In this document: positions 34,790 through 48,272 of the stretch, piece after piece
How positions within the stretch are numbered: the first letter of the stretch is position 1
Layout: every line of letters begins with the position of its first letter
Origin: Magicicada septendecula
Lineage: Eukaryota > Arthropoda > Insecta > Hemiptera > Cicadidae
Assembly: GCA_034769895.1 (NCBI GenBank)
Contig: CM068367.1
Coordinates: 121,929,927-121,993,926 of the forward strand
Reading direction: 5' to 3'
Length of the DNA: 64,000 nucleotides
Notes under the pieces: generated by a model
Told to the model about the DNA's origin: nothing
The model's input: the letters and a program-made list of their open reading frames with translations, nothing else
Database searches by the model: none
Position numbers and translations under genes: made by a program

Positions 34790-35120
34790 TGGTTCTTGTT
34801 CACAGTCACCGCAGACAGCGTACCCGTACCTGTGAAAACAGAAGTAAAATACTTGGAACTTGAGATTAGATTGCGTTTGGACGAAGCTCGTATTAAAGCT
34901 AAAAAACAGCTATTAGACCTGAAAATTAAACGGATGAGCAGATTGGCAGACAGTCACAGCTCTCTCCTAATATCTAGTAATTAAATATCTATACAAAGCC
35001 ATGGTCGAACCAATATGTCTCACGGCATATAATTAATGGTGTAGCTCAAAACATTCAGATACTAAAATTCTGTAAACATATCAGTCAAAAATCCTATTCG
35101 TTATGACAGCCGTTTCCTGG
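34790..35120 (+). mobile_element. Jockey-like LINE reverse-transcriptase remnant
   Basis: The plus strand encodes VKYLELEIRLRLDEARIKAK, then a RMSRLADSHSSLLISSNKIS stretch with a stop, IYKAMVEPICLTAYN and, after another stop, CSSKHSDTKIL and QSKIL. It matches the region after the catalytic box in Jockey-type LINEs (VKYLGLxLDxRLTWxxHI, LxxxxKLLIYKxxxKPIWTYGxxLWGxAxxSNIxILQxFQSKxLR). The orientation is opposite to the neighbouring RTE-like remnants. It is interrupted and lacks both ends. Confidence 0.72.
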
Positions 35121-35399
35121 TACATGGAAATTATAGGTACACTACATAACTATCCACAAATTCGTTACATTACTGATGCTAGGAATACAGCAGAGAAAAC
35201 CGCAACGCAGTGCATTACTACAATCTAGTGTTTCTCTTTAACCAACTACTAGAAGAATGAAAATTGAAGACGCAGGGGCCAGAAGACCTGACCTGGCGAG
35301 TGTGGCTGCTGGGTAATACCCAGTGTTGCTAGATTATACCCACCTCAGATGATCCTAAATATTTTACTCAGGGATGTTCAGTAGATCGCAAGACCGCAG

Positions 35400-38300
35400 C
35401 AAAAATAAATAAATAAAAGTATTCCGACTCCAGCTAATAGGATGAAACATCAAACAGGGAACGGCAGACAATGCTATGTTTGATATGTTTGATCATCTTA
35501 CTTCTTTCCATGGTCAACACCGACTTCCTAAAGAAATATAATTATAGTTTTTTCTCCTTTTCCGAGGTCATCTGTGGGGTTTCTTACAACCGTAGGTTTG
35601 TTTTGTTTGTTTGAAAATTAATCTTTAGCGTCCATGTAAAATATTGGTGGAATTTACATCCTGCCCATCAACAGCTAGTTCGTACTGTAGAGATGAAACT
35701 GTTAATTTGTGTAGAATAATGTATACTGAACAATGTAAAAGGAAATGAACCAGTCGTATTCTCTATAAAGCACGAATCACAGACTGACATGTATTGATCG
35801 TGTAAACAGAATGGAAGCGTTAAGATTATGTCGGGAAGCTTCAAAACATAAACCTACCTAAAGATGTAGAAACACATGCAAAAACTGAGTTGAAATAGAG
35901 ACAAGGAATGTGTTAATCTTTAATCCTGGAATGAATAAGAGGGTGTAGCAAACTAATATAAAACACTCATATCGCTTTCTTTGTGCTCTTCTGGCACACA
36001 GGGGTGTCCAGTTTTTTGAGAGGTTTCCTTAACCTCGAAATTCCAGTAGAATATTTACAAAGAAACCTCCCTTTCTCATGACGTCTATAGTGTGACTACT
36101 CAAATTTGATTTTGCTTTGTCAGATGGCTTTTATTAGGCTTTAATAAGAAAACAAATCCAAACCAGAGGGAGTGAAAACAAAAAACTTTGGTAAACACCG
36201 TACCTAATGTAGCAATTATTTTTTACATTCCAGTAAACTAATGTGAATGATTATAATCATTCAGAATATGATAATTGTGTAAAAACTGACTAATATCAAT
36301 CAATAAACTAACTCAGACTAGATAACAGTTTATATTATTTCGTAGAACAGATGATAACAATGCGTTGACTACTGACTGGAACAAGAATTATTCTGAGGAA
36401 ATTAGCTGAGAATGAAAATCCAAAGCAAGAAATTCGAAGCAGACAAGCAAGCATTTCCTATGCACTCGTGTGTGTAAGCGCGCGTATCACTGTGACGAAC
36501 GAGACTTCGGAAACACATCACAGTGACTCTGTCTATTTGTTTTGTATGCCGAATCTTTTTTTTTTTAACACGGATTATAATTCCCGGTTCAACGCGTCCA
36601 CACGCGCGTCCTAAACAAACGTACAGCGACAGTGTAAACTATATAAATACTTACACGCGTTCTTAACTAAGTTACCGACTGATGTGAAACGGACCTGCTT
36701 ACAATCTGGCCGAACGCCATATCAGTTGCGTCAGTTCGCACTTTATTACAGAGAGAAGCTACTTGTTTGTGTAGTTCTTGTTACGTAAGTTAGCTTATTA
36801 CTTACGCGGTAAACATAGGATTTTAGAGATAAAATTTTTCCTTTTATTTCTTACGTGGTAAACGAAAGATTAATTGATAACATTTACTTTTTCTATTGGA
36901 GTAAGGTGGAGTCTGTTGTGGATTCCTATTGGAGTCTAAGGTGGATTATTTTTTACAACGAACGCACCCAGCCCCAACGGGTACCTGGTCACGTTAGCTG
37001 GTCTTATCAGCTAGTGATAACTACATTTCCTTACTAGTTTGAAGGAAAGGAAATGACATTGATAGAACGCATTACCTATCACTAAAGACTACCTTAAAAA
37101 GCTAACAGACACGACTGGTACTACATTCTGACTTTCACAATGAGAGTAAACATTTTAAAAATCAGCTGGATAATTAAGAATTCGCATATTTCAAAGAAAA
37201 CTACATTCAAATTTTATGAAACAATAGTAGTTAGTAAAGAAACAATAATTACGTTATCAAGCAATAAAATTATTAAATTTGTTTGTTAAGTCGTCAATGC
37301 ATAAAAGATGTGGGTATAATTTCAGGTCGGAAATGTTCGTATTCGTTTTATTTAATGTTTAAGTTTCCAAAGTTTTATTATAAACAATACAAATCCTCAA
37401 TAAAAAGACTGTTACAGTCAAAACAATAGGTACGACTGACACAGACACACGCGCACGCGCAAAATTCACGTTACTTCTAGTCTCATTCGTAAATATTTGC
37501 TTGCGTTTGTACACACTTCAAACGAAAACTTCTGTATGCACACAAGTACCGGCGCACGCAAACAGTAAAGGGATCCAGCGTGGACGGGGATTAGTTCCCT
37601 AAGGAACGCTGGTCAGTGTAACTGCACGTGTTTATAAGAACGTTTCACAGAAATTTCGTACTACGGCGCTTCTGGGTTTCGGCGTAGTTCCCTCGCTCCA
37701 AGTGTCAAGTGGCTTTTTTTCTCTGTGAAACGTACACTTTGTGAATTCGCAGCTTTACTCTGAGCAACACTCCGCAGAGTACATTAAAAAAAAATCAAAG
37801 TCCACATTTGGCAATTTCTCTTATATATAAACTCACGAAATCCTGTTGTGATATTTCGACTAAGGTAATCAAAATCATGAAACTTTGGAAACTTGAGCAT
37901 TACTTAGTGGAGAACAAAGTTAAACTTTGTCCAACTATACAGACGTGTAGGCATATACACTTATTACATACGTGCAGTTAACATATAATAGCCTACTCGT
38001 ATGAGTTACGGAAGTCATTGTGAGAAGTGAAATAAAGGAAGTAATTTTCTAGGAAGAATAAATATATTTTTTCATTTTTATTGAAGTTTTAATTTTTATC
38101 TCTTAAGTTTCATAATATATTATATAAAATATTATATGATATTATATATCATATAAAATTTCATAAGTTTTTGACCCCTTGCATTAGATACTAACTCTAT
38201 ATACTCTAAAGAAAATGTTGGTTATAGTACGATTGACTGTGACGATAACCCCGCATTCTTTAAAGTAGTAACGAATGGAATTTCTATAGAAACGTCTGTA

Positions 38301-38880
38301 CACTCTGTTTAAAGAAAAAAGAGCTCTGGTTCTTTGAACTTCATAACTTTTACAGTACCTAAGACAATAAATAAATATATAAATACACTACTGTAATCCC
38401 CATTTATTCCTTTACCTGAGCGTTTAGTTTCATATTTTTTTGTCGGAATTCGGTATTTCGTTCTTTCCCAGCGAGTGGGAATACATACTCATATTTATGT
38501 TATGAACTTAAGAGTTTAGACGATTCTTTTCTTTTTTTTTCAAAACTGAGGTGATTGCTTTGAGTCTACAAACATATTGTCTGCCAACTGGCTGCTCGAT
38601 AATGGAGAGTTTGACTTGGCAATGTTAAATTGTTTACTTTTCATGTGTCTGTAAACAAAAAATTCGCGGGCGGTCGTATTCTAAACCCGTCGGATTGTCT
38701 ATTGATCACCCTTTGTTTTACTCCCTTTATTATTTCATATCCATTACTGTAGCTTCTTGATCCGAGCCACTTATTCTTTAGCGTTTCTTTGCATTTCTCC
38801 AGTCTTCTTTTTCCTCTGATAAGGATTAAGCTGTTGTATCTAATATTGAAGTTCCTCATTCATTGGCAATCCCAAACAAC
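35400..38880. other. Long non-coding stretch
   Basis: AT-rich, with a CpG-richer patch and a TATATAA-containing segment near 36600-36660 (GTAAACTATATAAATACTT) and another CpG-richer patch near 37440-37700. These could be regulatory, but no start exon follows. No transposon protein was recognised. Confidence 0.35.
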
Positions 38881-38883
38881 TAC

Positions 38884-38923
38884 CCACGCGCGCGCGCAGG
38901 CGCGCGCACACACACACACACAC
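38884..38923. repeat. (CG)n/(CA)n low-complexity tract
   Basis: CGCGCGCG followed by (CA)n. A run of about 17 C lies nearby at 38991-39007. Confidence 0.9.
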
Positions 38924-39399
38924 GGACACCTATATATAGAGAGAGGGCAATTTTTTCCAGAACTTTCCTAATTATAAGATTATTGTGCTCCCCCCCCCCC
39001 CCCCCCCGACAAACATTGTGCTCCTTCGTATCTAATCATAGTATGTTTTTGTGGATAACAAAACAAAAACCATATTGTATAAGGCAAACAGTTTTACAAG
39101 ATTGAGAATCGCATTTTGGAAAAAAAGGAGATACGTTACGAAGCAGCGGAAATGTGGATACGGCGAAAATTACAAGAAATACGAATGGAATTAATTGGAA
39201 ATACGAAATTACAAGAAATTGGAATTAAAGAACAGCAAATGTAAGCTATTAAGGTGAACATGAAGTGGAAACCACAAGAATGGAATCAAAGAACATTTCG
39301 AAGATATCAAGATGATACTGTACTAAGAGAGTTATTTTATATATATGTATAATGTGATTGTTAAACATTTAAAGTAATTTCTCGCATCCTAGCTTACGA

Positions 39400-40290
39400 A
39401 TTTTACTGTATTTCCTCTTTCAGATTTCTCTGTGTCATTGCATTCCTTCTACTTTCAATCCAAGTCATTCTTTCAGGAGGGATCCGTTTTCGTAAATTGT
39501 TTTGGCCATCTATCACTGACCATACGGCACACATGCCTGTTAACATCTTAGTTTCTTTTGCATCAGTTGTGTCATTTATACTGGTAGGCCTACATATATA
39601 CATTCTTATTCTTATTTCTTAATTTTTAACCCTATCCGGTAATGTAAGTCTGCACCACCTTTCCCAGTATATCATTTACGCGGCTCGTAATCTTTTCCTC
39701 ATACGTTTAGTAGTTTCCCACACTTCAGCCCCACATGTTTTGTTACTTTCCACTGATGTCTTAAATGTCTTATAGATTTTGATTGTTGTTTCGGGTTTTA
39801 ATTGGTTACTCCATAAAGTGGAATACAAGAGTCTCGTCACTTGTTTTCTTTGTCCTATACAATTTTTTGTTTACACTTTTCCCGTCTTTTGTATGCGTGA
39901 CAGCAAGACATTTGTATGAATTTCCTCCCTTCATAACTCCCCGTTCCAAAAATTTGTCTCTGCATGAGTTTAAGTCGACAATTTATTCAGTCTTATTTGT
40001 ACTTATCGTTAAGTTTCATTTCCGATATTCTTCGTCTAAATTCCTAAGTATATAACAGATGCCGTCCTCATCTTCAGCTATAATTACCTGATCGTCCGCG
40101 AAATGCAAAGTGAAGAGATTTTCGTCAGTATAGCTATTCCCAAGTCGCGACTGTTGCGTTTCAAACGTTCTAAAACTGTTTTCAATTATGTGTTAAATAA
40201 AGTGGCTGCTATAGCACAACCTAGTCGTTCTTTGGTAGGAGCGTTATTGCCAAATGCAAAGTGCGGCAGAAATCGAGTAATGCGCTGCTG
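39400..40290 (-). mobile_element. LINE ORF2 remnant, about 0.9 kb
   Basis: Minus-strand order: LGCAIAATLFNT and LKTVLERLKRNSRDLGIAI (the GCxLSPTLFNxYxxxVxxxW region), then LHFADDQVIIAEDEDGICYI (the catalytic FADD box, intact here), YRK and ISTNKTE, YKCLAVTHTKDGKSVNKKLY, YEEKITSRVNDILGKVV, then KMLTGMCAVWSVIDGQNNLR and IPPERMTWIESRRNAMTQRN at 39540-39403. This is the normal order from reverse transcriptase palm to the ORF2 C-terminus. Several stops and frame changes inactivate it. Different in detail from the 28740 element, so a second lineage. Confidence 0.88.
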
Positions 40291-40429
40291 CATTCTAATA
40301 CATGGTTGGTATAAAATTCACACGCGCGCGCGCGCGCATGCCATAGCGAACCCTGATGTTTGTGGTTTGTTGTTTACTAGTCATATTGAACCTTATTCGG
40401 AGAGAAACATAAAACGAGTGAAGCCATAA

Positions 40430-43400
40430 TAATCCTGATGCGTGAAATTACCAGCGACAGAGAGGTCGCGATCAATTTTGGACGCTGTTTTATTACGCTG
40501 TTTGTGTTTAGTTAAATCCTACACGTAGTAAATCACTTGTTTAGTTCGTACTTGTATGTGTAAATCTTACGAAATGACACGAGGCAATGTGGTAAAGTTT
40601 GTAATCACCACAGATCTGGATGACATTTTTGGCGATGGAAATGGTGTCTCATATACCATGTAATCGTATTATAAAATGGTCTATAGTGTATTTCACTAAT
40701 TTTCTACGGAATCCTTCCACTATTTTGTAGCTTTACCTACCTATTTTCACGTTACCCCGTATTATGTCTCTTCCTTTCAGCATTCTTATCACTGTTTAGT
40801 ACCAAGTTGTCTAGGATTTCCCCTTTTCTTATTTTCCAAATTCGTTGTCTGTCTCCACCAAAGCATTTGACTTCCTTCAAGTAATGTAAAGAGTAGATTT
40901 TATCTCTCTAAGCCTTTTGATTTCTACATTTTCATTCTGTTTCCCCTTGTATCTCTAATAACTCATCTCAAGTAATTATCTACACAACCCGAATTTTCGT
41001 TTATATTGTGCTTAAAATTCATAATTTCAAAAGTTAGTGTAGGTCTAAAAAATTTTCAAGAATACTTGACAGAATGACAGTTTGGTTCTAAGACTTTCAT
41101 TTATTATCTAGTCACTCTTATTTTTTACCTGTTATAGTAAAAAGGATTACGATCACCTCTTAATCTTGGACCTTCTGTTCTGCTGCTTGAAGGAACACTG
41201 TTTATCGTTTTTGTTTGTATGCAGTCTGTAACAAATTAACCAGGCATACCAGATATGCCAATGTTGGTAGAGTTCTAAACCTGTAGTTCTCAGTATTAGT
41301 TATAAAATAAAGCCGGATGAAATCTCTGACGTATTCACCTGCTGCAACCATGTAATCTGTGTAGAGAAAAAAAGCAAAACTGATTTTTGTGCTGGGAAAG
41401 TGTGGATTACAAAGAAAATTCCAATTTCTATATAATGTACAAATAAGTTATCTATGCGAATTGGTCAGTGCGCCCAAGTTGCTATTAACAAATACGAAAT
41501 GGAGACAAATAGCAAAAGTCATTAGAGTTGCCACGATTTCCTCTTTCGTTATGGATGGCAACTTTCACAATAAACAAAACCGACAGATAAAACAAATGTC
41601 AGAACTTACTAAGAGGGAGAACTAGCAGAGTTGAATCTGGTCATCAATGGAGAGAAACAATTTGAAAATGATTGGAGGATGGAGGAAAATACCTAAGCAA
41701 CGGAAAATGCATATCGTAAGGCGGTTTCATATGATATAAACATTATAAATAGATACAAACTGATATCCACTTTGTACTGTTATATAAAATATAGTAAAAT
41801 TTAAAAAATATAATTATATTGCAATAAAACATAACTATTTTATAATAAGTATACTGTAATATTATCAAAACATCTAATAATATAATTGTTAAAGATAATG
41901 TAAAAATAACAACAACAAAAAAATACAGTTAAGAAGACAGTTAGTGCCACTGAGAAAAATAATAGTCACTTCACCAGTAAACGGGTAAGATTGGATCCAC
42001 GATGGCGTTGTAAGAATCTTTACAATACGGGAGTATCTCGCCATCTGAAGTGTCCAGACGACGTACTGAAAAGTTTTGCGCTGTAAAGAGTACAATACGT
42101 CATCGTTATCAACATCTTTCATTTTGCTTTGTGCTGTGCCCTCTCTGAATCTTCCATGTCAGCCTATTAAAATCTATTTCTTAATATCCTGGTTCACTTG
42201 TCATATATAAAATCAGCTTTGTATATAATGATTTTGTTGCTCCGTATTCCCTCCAATCTAAATTTCCTTTCAGGACCCCACCATTAGGCAATATTTTTTT
42301 TTTTAATTGAATAATTTTCTGAGCTGACTTCGAAAAATTACTCATCTCATTTGTGTATTTGTTGTTTTTTGAACACTTCGCGTTCGTGCGAGACTTATCC
42401 GGTCTTGCCACATATCTTTTTTATCTCATTTAGATAGTAGTTTCTAAAAAAAAAGACATATATTTAGAAATTTTGAAAAGAATCTTTTCATTTTGGAAAT
42501 TGTGTGTTTTATATAATTTGTTTCTGTTTTGTTTTCTCTTTTTTTTCCTTCACGCATCTTTATAAAAAAAATGATCAAATCGTCGCGTCTGAAATTTGGT
42601 AGAAATGGTTCTTCATATTTTAAATTATTTGTACGATTTTATTGTTTTAACAACGCAGAAAAAAATTTGATAAAGTACCTTGTCCCTATTGTCTATATAA
42701 CGCTATTTTCTCCCTGTAATCGAGTGAAACTTCCGTGATTAAACATCAGTATCGGAGAAACTTACTAGTAGTACCAACACAAACTTACTAGTATCAACAC
42801 AAATTACACTAACAGTTTTATTATATTATTACTGTACAGAAAAATTATATGATCAATTTTTGTAAGTAAAAAACATTGAAGTGGTAAAGTTTTTACTTTT
42901 TTCTGGAAATATGTAAGATTTAACAATTTTTAGTGATAAAAATATCACTTTTAATGACGCTGACTATTCGAAAATTAAAAGCTATGTCTCTCTGCTATTC
43001 TTTGTGAATAAAATGTAGATTGTGTTATTGCAACACACGGTTCAAATGTTCACTTTATAAATAATCGATAATGTGGTATCGTGTGTCGATTATTTATTCT
43101 GTCGTAATTGCATTACATTGTCCACATTTGTTTGTAGATTATATTGGCTTACATTGTATAATCCGAGATGGTGTTTTACGTCAGTACGTTGCATTTATTT
43201 ACGGATGACACAATAATGTAGTTCCATCCTAGCAATAATGTATTGTGAATTCTCGAGTACCCGCAATATCAATAGCCGCTGCTACAATGCACACTTCCGT
43301 TCCCTTTGCTGGATAAGGTAATATATCGAAACATTTAAACCACCAAAATTCCAGAATCTTTTTCTTCAGTGTTTTGTTCGATAAAGCTGTGTTCATACCG

Positions 43401-43480
43401 TAGCGGATTATCGAAGCTGTGGGAGCTCGAGTATCGATTTAAAAAAAAAATCGTTTTCTTATAAAGAAACAAATGTAAGC
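40430..43480. other. Long non-coding stretch
   Basis: AT-rich with chance frames of up to 78 codons (41389, 41889, 42181, 42529) that show no domain. No transposon or exon was recognised. Confidence 0.45.
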
Positions 43481-43489
43481 ATAGCTAAA

Positions 43490-43770
43490 ACACGCTCAGA
43501 TAATCGTTACACGCCCGCGATTTTCGCGTCAACGGGCGTCGCAGTGTTACAACATAGAGGCGCAGGCGATCAGAGAGCGCGTCCGTTTCTTCAGCGCGTA
43601 ATTTTTTGTTGGCCACCGGTCAAATGCCCGTCCCGTCGGTCTAAAAATAAAAATTCGGGTAGCCAAATAACATACATTTTGAGACCTAGCAGCGAACGTG
43701 AATAACAAAAGCGGCCGACAAACGCCAGCTGCCCCGCTGGTCTCGATTTCGTTCACAACGTACGATCCGA
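43490..43770. other. CpG-richer island of unknown nature
   Basis: Short CpG-dense stretch (CGCGATTTTCGCG, GAGAGCGCGTCCG, CACCGGTC, AGCGGCCGAC) between AT-rich flanks. A short palindrome, CGCGATTTTCGCG, occurs at about 43517. It may be regulatory. No exon follows that I can support. Confidence 0.25.
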
Positions 43771-45219
43771 GAGTTATGCGATTACTCGATTAAGTATTTA
43801 AGTGCTAGAATTTCATTACAGAGAATGACAATATTTCATTGTATAAAACTAATTTGGCATTGGGAGAAAAATGATTTACACCCATTTTTTATTTCGAAAT
43901 TTATGAACTTTATTTTAGTAGCCAACAGACGAATAAATATCGATGAGCAGATATCAAAAAACTATATCAAAACTACATAAAAAATATCAAAAGTAGATAT
44001 AAATGCTCTATCAAAAATTATGATAATATAAAACTTACGCTGTTATACTGGTGGACTCAACAGACCACTTGCTGTGGTACTTGGTTATGAAGCTAGACGT
44101 CCTCCGTTCAATTCGCGACAGTACCAAGAACATCTTACGGCTCCCGTCTTTTCCTCTATCTGCTTAGCTTCTGCCTGTGTTTTATACGTTTCATCTTAAG
44201 TGGTAACCCAGATTCTTGCATCCTGCATCCTAATGTTCAAACGGTTTTATGCTGGTCGATTGACTCTAACCACTTAAACTGAAAATTCGATGTTCTTCTT
44301 TTGTTGCTCCATTTCTTATTATTTTTGTTAGTTGTATTCTTTATTTCTTCTGCGGACTTAAATAGCTTGTGAGCTTGTGCTTAGAGCCTTCTTTCTTGTA
44401 CTTTTGATGTAACGTATTTTCGCTTCGAAGCGTGTGCGAGCACTTATAATAGGTATCATAGAGTTTTAACTTTGTCTCTTTTTTCATTTTTGTTAATATC
44501 AGCTGTCAGTGCCAATATATTAATAAAGTCACAAATTTTTAAATCTACGCGTCCGCTAAAATTGAAGAAGAAATTGCAAGCAAAACGTTCAAAAAGCGTT
44601 ATTTCTTTTGTGGTCCATTTTCTAAAGACCATCTTGGAAGACCTTACACCTTATAGGTACACTCTAGAGAAAGCCATAAACTTTTTTTTTGAGAAGTAGT
44701 GATGATATAAAAAAATAATGGAAACGCAACGTGTCCTTGATTCACGCCCTCTGGTGAACTAAAGTAAACGTTTTATGTCCTAATAGAATAAAACAGAACA
44801 GTATAAAATCATAAGAGCTAAGTACCACATACGTTTGGTCGATTCGGTTCAAAATCAAACGCAATCTGTTAGCCTCAGCGAGAAGTTTACTTCATCTTTT
44901 ACAACTATACCTACTTGAAATCATTCGCAATAGTGATCTCAGCTCCCTGTGATCAGATTTTCTTCCAAAAAAGGTTATTTAAAAAAATCCAACTATCTGA
45001 AAATGGATATTCCCGTCGAAGTCTAATGTTTTCATAATTACTACACCTGTCTTGCTCATGATGTTTGGAAAGTAAAATATTTATGAAAAGTAATCGACGG
45101 ATTTCATCACAATAAAAACTGTTCACGTTTTAATGAAATGAAAAATTAGAAGATTATAAACAACGGTAGAAAGAACACTTAGAAAGAATGTCAGATTCCA
45201 GACAGGCCAAAAAAGTGTC

Positions 45220-45352
45220 GAAATACAAACCTATAGAACACAGGTGTATGAGTAGACCCAGGAAGAGATGGGTGGATGATCTTTGAAGACGGATGATCTT
45301 TGAACACCTTGTTGCCTCTGCCGTGTTATGAAGAAGAAGATGATGATGATAA
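45220..45352 (+). mobile_element. LINE 3' end with simple tail
   Basis: The plus strand encodes KYKPIEHRCMSRPRKRWVDD followed by a stop, matching the YxPxGRRxxGRPRKRWxDD tail of RTE-like ORF2. Its 3' end is a GAAGAAGATGATGATGAT simple tail at 45329-45350. Strongly 5'-truncated. Confidence 0.75.
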
Positions 45353-45849
45353 AACTGTCCACATTCCATTTGAGGCAATTTATTTCCTGTTATGTTCCCA
45401 TCTTTTTGCAGTCTGCCAAGATCCTTCTGTCGTTTAGCTTAAAATTCTTTGATGTGACCACAGTGACGTGCGGTTATGGAACACGGACAATGACCAAAAA
45501 AAAAGAGAAAAGTAGATACAAGATGCAGAAATGAAATGTTTTTTTAGACTCGTGAGATAAATAAAAAGAACAGAGTTAGAAACGAGAAATAAGTAATGCT
45601 TTATAAGTGCAGACGATAGCTAACTGGGGGACATCAGACGATATTGGGCGTGTACACAAAAGAGCCATATAAGGAGGTTCATTACTTTATTTTTGTTTAC
45701 TTACTACATTTATTTATTTTTAACCATGTTTGCTTACATATGACAAATGTATCGATTCCAGTTGTCTGTGACTCTGATTAATAAGGGAAACTGTTTATTT
45801 TGAATAAACACAGAATACGTTTAAAGAATCTAATAGAAAATAAATAGCC

Positions 45850-47130
45850 TAGTTACCCCATTTTCTCGTGTATAATGCGTATTTTTTTATAGATTTTCTT
45901 CCCCAAAATGGGGGTGCGCATTATACACGAATAATATAACTTACATCCCCAATTGTAGATCTGCAGATGTATGGTCAGATTGTGCATGGCAGAGTTGGCA
46001 ACATCGCTTAAAACTGGCAGGCTTCAGTCTAGTAATAGTAAAATGAAATTTATAGGTAATTTGGTTTGCAGTTTTCACCCCTTTTCCACCAGTTATTTGT
46101 TCACGTTGCAGACTTATAAGAGTACTCTGTTGTAGCAGTCTGTTACTGTACTTGTTTTTCGTCGTTATTCTGTTGCTTTTACAGTCGTTCAATACCTGTA
46201 TTGCGTATGTTGTCAAGAAACATACTGTATAGTCATAATGAGTGAAAGAACTTCTCTATCGTCCTATGCGGCTCAGTTTACATTATCTGTAATAAAACTC
46301 AGGAAAGAAAATGGTAATCGCGGCTGCGTCGCGTATATTTGATGTAGCGGAATCTAATGTTGGGGAATGGGAAAACAAAAAGGACAATTAAGTGTTACTA
46401 CTTGTGATCGGCGTTCTTTGTCTAGTAAAAAAGCTAAGTTTCCAGAAGTAGGAAATCACCTAGTCGAGTTTTTATAAAAGTGGGGTTTTCGCCGTTACTA
46501 CTGAAATGGTACAGGTTCAGCATTTGCCTCGGAGTATGAAAATAAAATTATCGAGTTTCATAGATTTATTGTACAAAAGAAACATACGAACAATTTCGAT
46601 TCGTCTAAAATTGGGAATGAAGACCAGTGTTTTGTCTTTTGCGATATGCCAATAGCCACGAGTATTGATGAAAAAGGTGCGAAATCTGTGCCCGTCAGAT
46701 CATCAGGACACGTCAAACAAAGATGCACAGAAGAATCAGAAGAGGAGAGTAATTCAATATTGCTTTCTTCAGAAACAGATGAAGATTTTAATAAGTGAAA
46801 ATGCTATGTGCTAGTGAAAAACTAAAAATATAACAAACTAAATAAAAACTATGTCTTGTGTAAGTTTTAAGTTGTTTTAAACTTTATATGATTATAATAT
46901 TTCTGTTTTGTGTTTAGAAATAAATAGGCATGGTAAGTACTTTTTTCCTATTATTTTGTATGAAACACTTTTTCTCCACGGTCTAATATTTAAACAATGT
47001 ATATTTTTCTGCATCCTAATAAATTTGTTCAACTACGTCTCATCACAAACATTGATGCGCTTTATGCACGAATTACATTTTTTTCTGCGAAATGTTACGA
47101 TAAAATGGGGGTGTGCATTATACAGTATAT
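45850..47130 (+). mobile_element. pogo/Tigger-like DNA transposon, deleted
   Basis: A deleted transposase frame lies between two regions carrying the same motif in opposite orientation: TCGTGTATAATGCG near 45866, and AAATGGGGGTGTGCATTATAC near 47103. The left part also holds an inner inverted copy, AAATGGGGGTGCGCATTATACACGA (45906-45931), so the left end can fold on itself. Exact termini and TA duplications were not fixed, so the boundaries are approximate. Confidence 0.65.
46238..46797 (+). pseudogene. pogo/Tigger-like transposase pseudogene with internal deletion
   Basis: An ATG opens MSERTSLSSYAAQFTLSVIK then LRKENGNR, the start of the CENP-B/jerky-type helix-turn-helix (usual form SYxxxFKLxVIxYAExxGNRAAxRxFxVxExxVRxWRKQ). 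After a frame change the AARIFDVAESNVGEWENKK part follows. Further on, in one frame to the stop, come CFVFCDMPIATSIDEKGAKS, VPVRSSGHVKQRCT and an acidic ESEEES...SSETDEDFNK end. The DMPxxxTxDxKGAKxVxVxxxGHxKxRxT block is the start of the DDE catalytic domain with its first Asp. The rest of the catalytic domain is deleted, joining directly to the acidic C-terminus. Confidence 0.82.
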
Positions 47131-48239
47131 CCGCTTAATTGCAACAACGTAGCATTTATCTGGACAGATGATGGCGGTAATACTTGAAATTACTCTCCCT
47201 TCTCCTCTTTCAATTAATTACATTAATTTATTCATCGTTTATCAGCAAGCTTGGTGTCCATCAAGATTTGTGCATACATTTCTACTAAAATATTTGTTTC
47301 AAATATTTATAGCGATATAACAATTTAGCCTACCACAATGTTAATACAATGCCTCTATTGTCTATTAACAATATATTATAATGTTTGTTCTACGTATTTA
47401 GCACATATATCTTACCTGAACTAAATATTTTTCTACGATTTATTCTAAAAATATTTAAATTAACATTTGTTGTTCCTTTTTACCATCATTTTTTTTTATA
47501 CCAATTTAATATTGCGTGTGTGTCACTTTGCGTAATTGGGACAGTCGGTTAATCGGGTCAAAGTTACCGGTCCTAGTTTGTTCCAAATGACTGGAACCCA
47601 GCGTAAACGGTTACTATACTTCGGGCGCCGACGAAAATGATAACTGTCGCCATATTTAAAACCGTAATTTGGCGCTAAAACAAAAGCAGAATTTAGTGTT
47701 GTTCGAACCGGGCGGCAGCGGGGGTAACGGCGCAGTAAGTTTTAACGATAACAACTGTAAGTACTGTGGCAGCATTAATCAATTTAAAAACTATCCACGC
47801 GGACGTTCGTATTTTCTAAACCAAACATTTAGCTAAAATCAAATCACACACGAGCTGATATTCAAATGTTGGTAATAGTGTTACTGTATTTAACAAAGAA
47901 TAGCGGTTAGGAACAACGTTAACGTAACAATTAAAACATTTTTACATACCGTACTTTTGAATACATTTTGAATAGTTGAAATTTATTAAATCTAACACTG
48001 TTGTTAAAAACGAAATTTTCGACCATCGTGCGATTACATTTATTGTTTAAAACACTTACGTAGTGTACAGCTCCTCATTCTCACAGTTTCACTGGTTACT
48101 TGATTTTGTAGACGTTTATGTATTCCGTATTCTTCGTTTCTCTGCGTCATTTTGTCGTATACTCCACGTGTAAGACACTACACACACAAATAAATTAAAA
48201 TAATAAACGTGTTGACCGATATGATTTTACTTACTCTAC
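47131..48239. other. Non-coding stretch with a possible second pogo-like terminus
   Basis: CAGTATATCCGCTTAATTGC at 47122 and the GCGTAATTGGGACAGTCGG/TTAATCGGG words near 47531-47560 recall pogo/Tigger terminal sequences. A GC-rich patch follows at 47705-47735 (GGGCGGCAGCGGGGG). No ORF. Confidence 0.35.
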
Positions 48240-48247
48240 TGACCACA

Positions 48248-48272
48248 CACACGCGCGCGCGCGCGCGCGCAA
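48248..48272. repeat. (CA)n(CG)n tract
   Basis: ACACACACGCGCGCGCGCGC, capable of Z-DNA or hairpin formation. Confidence 0.92.
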
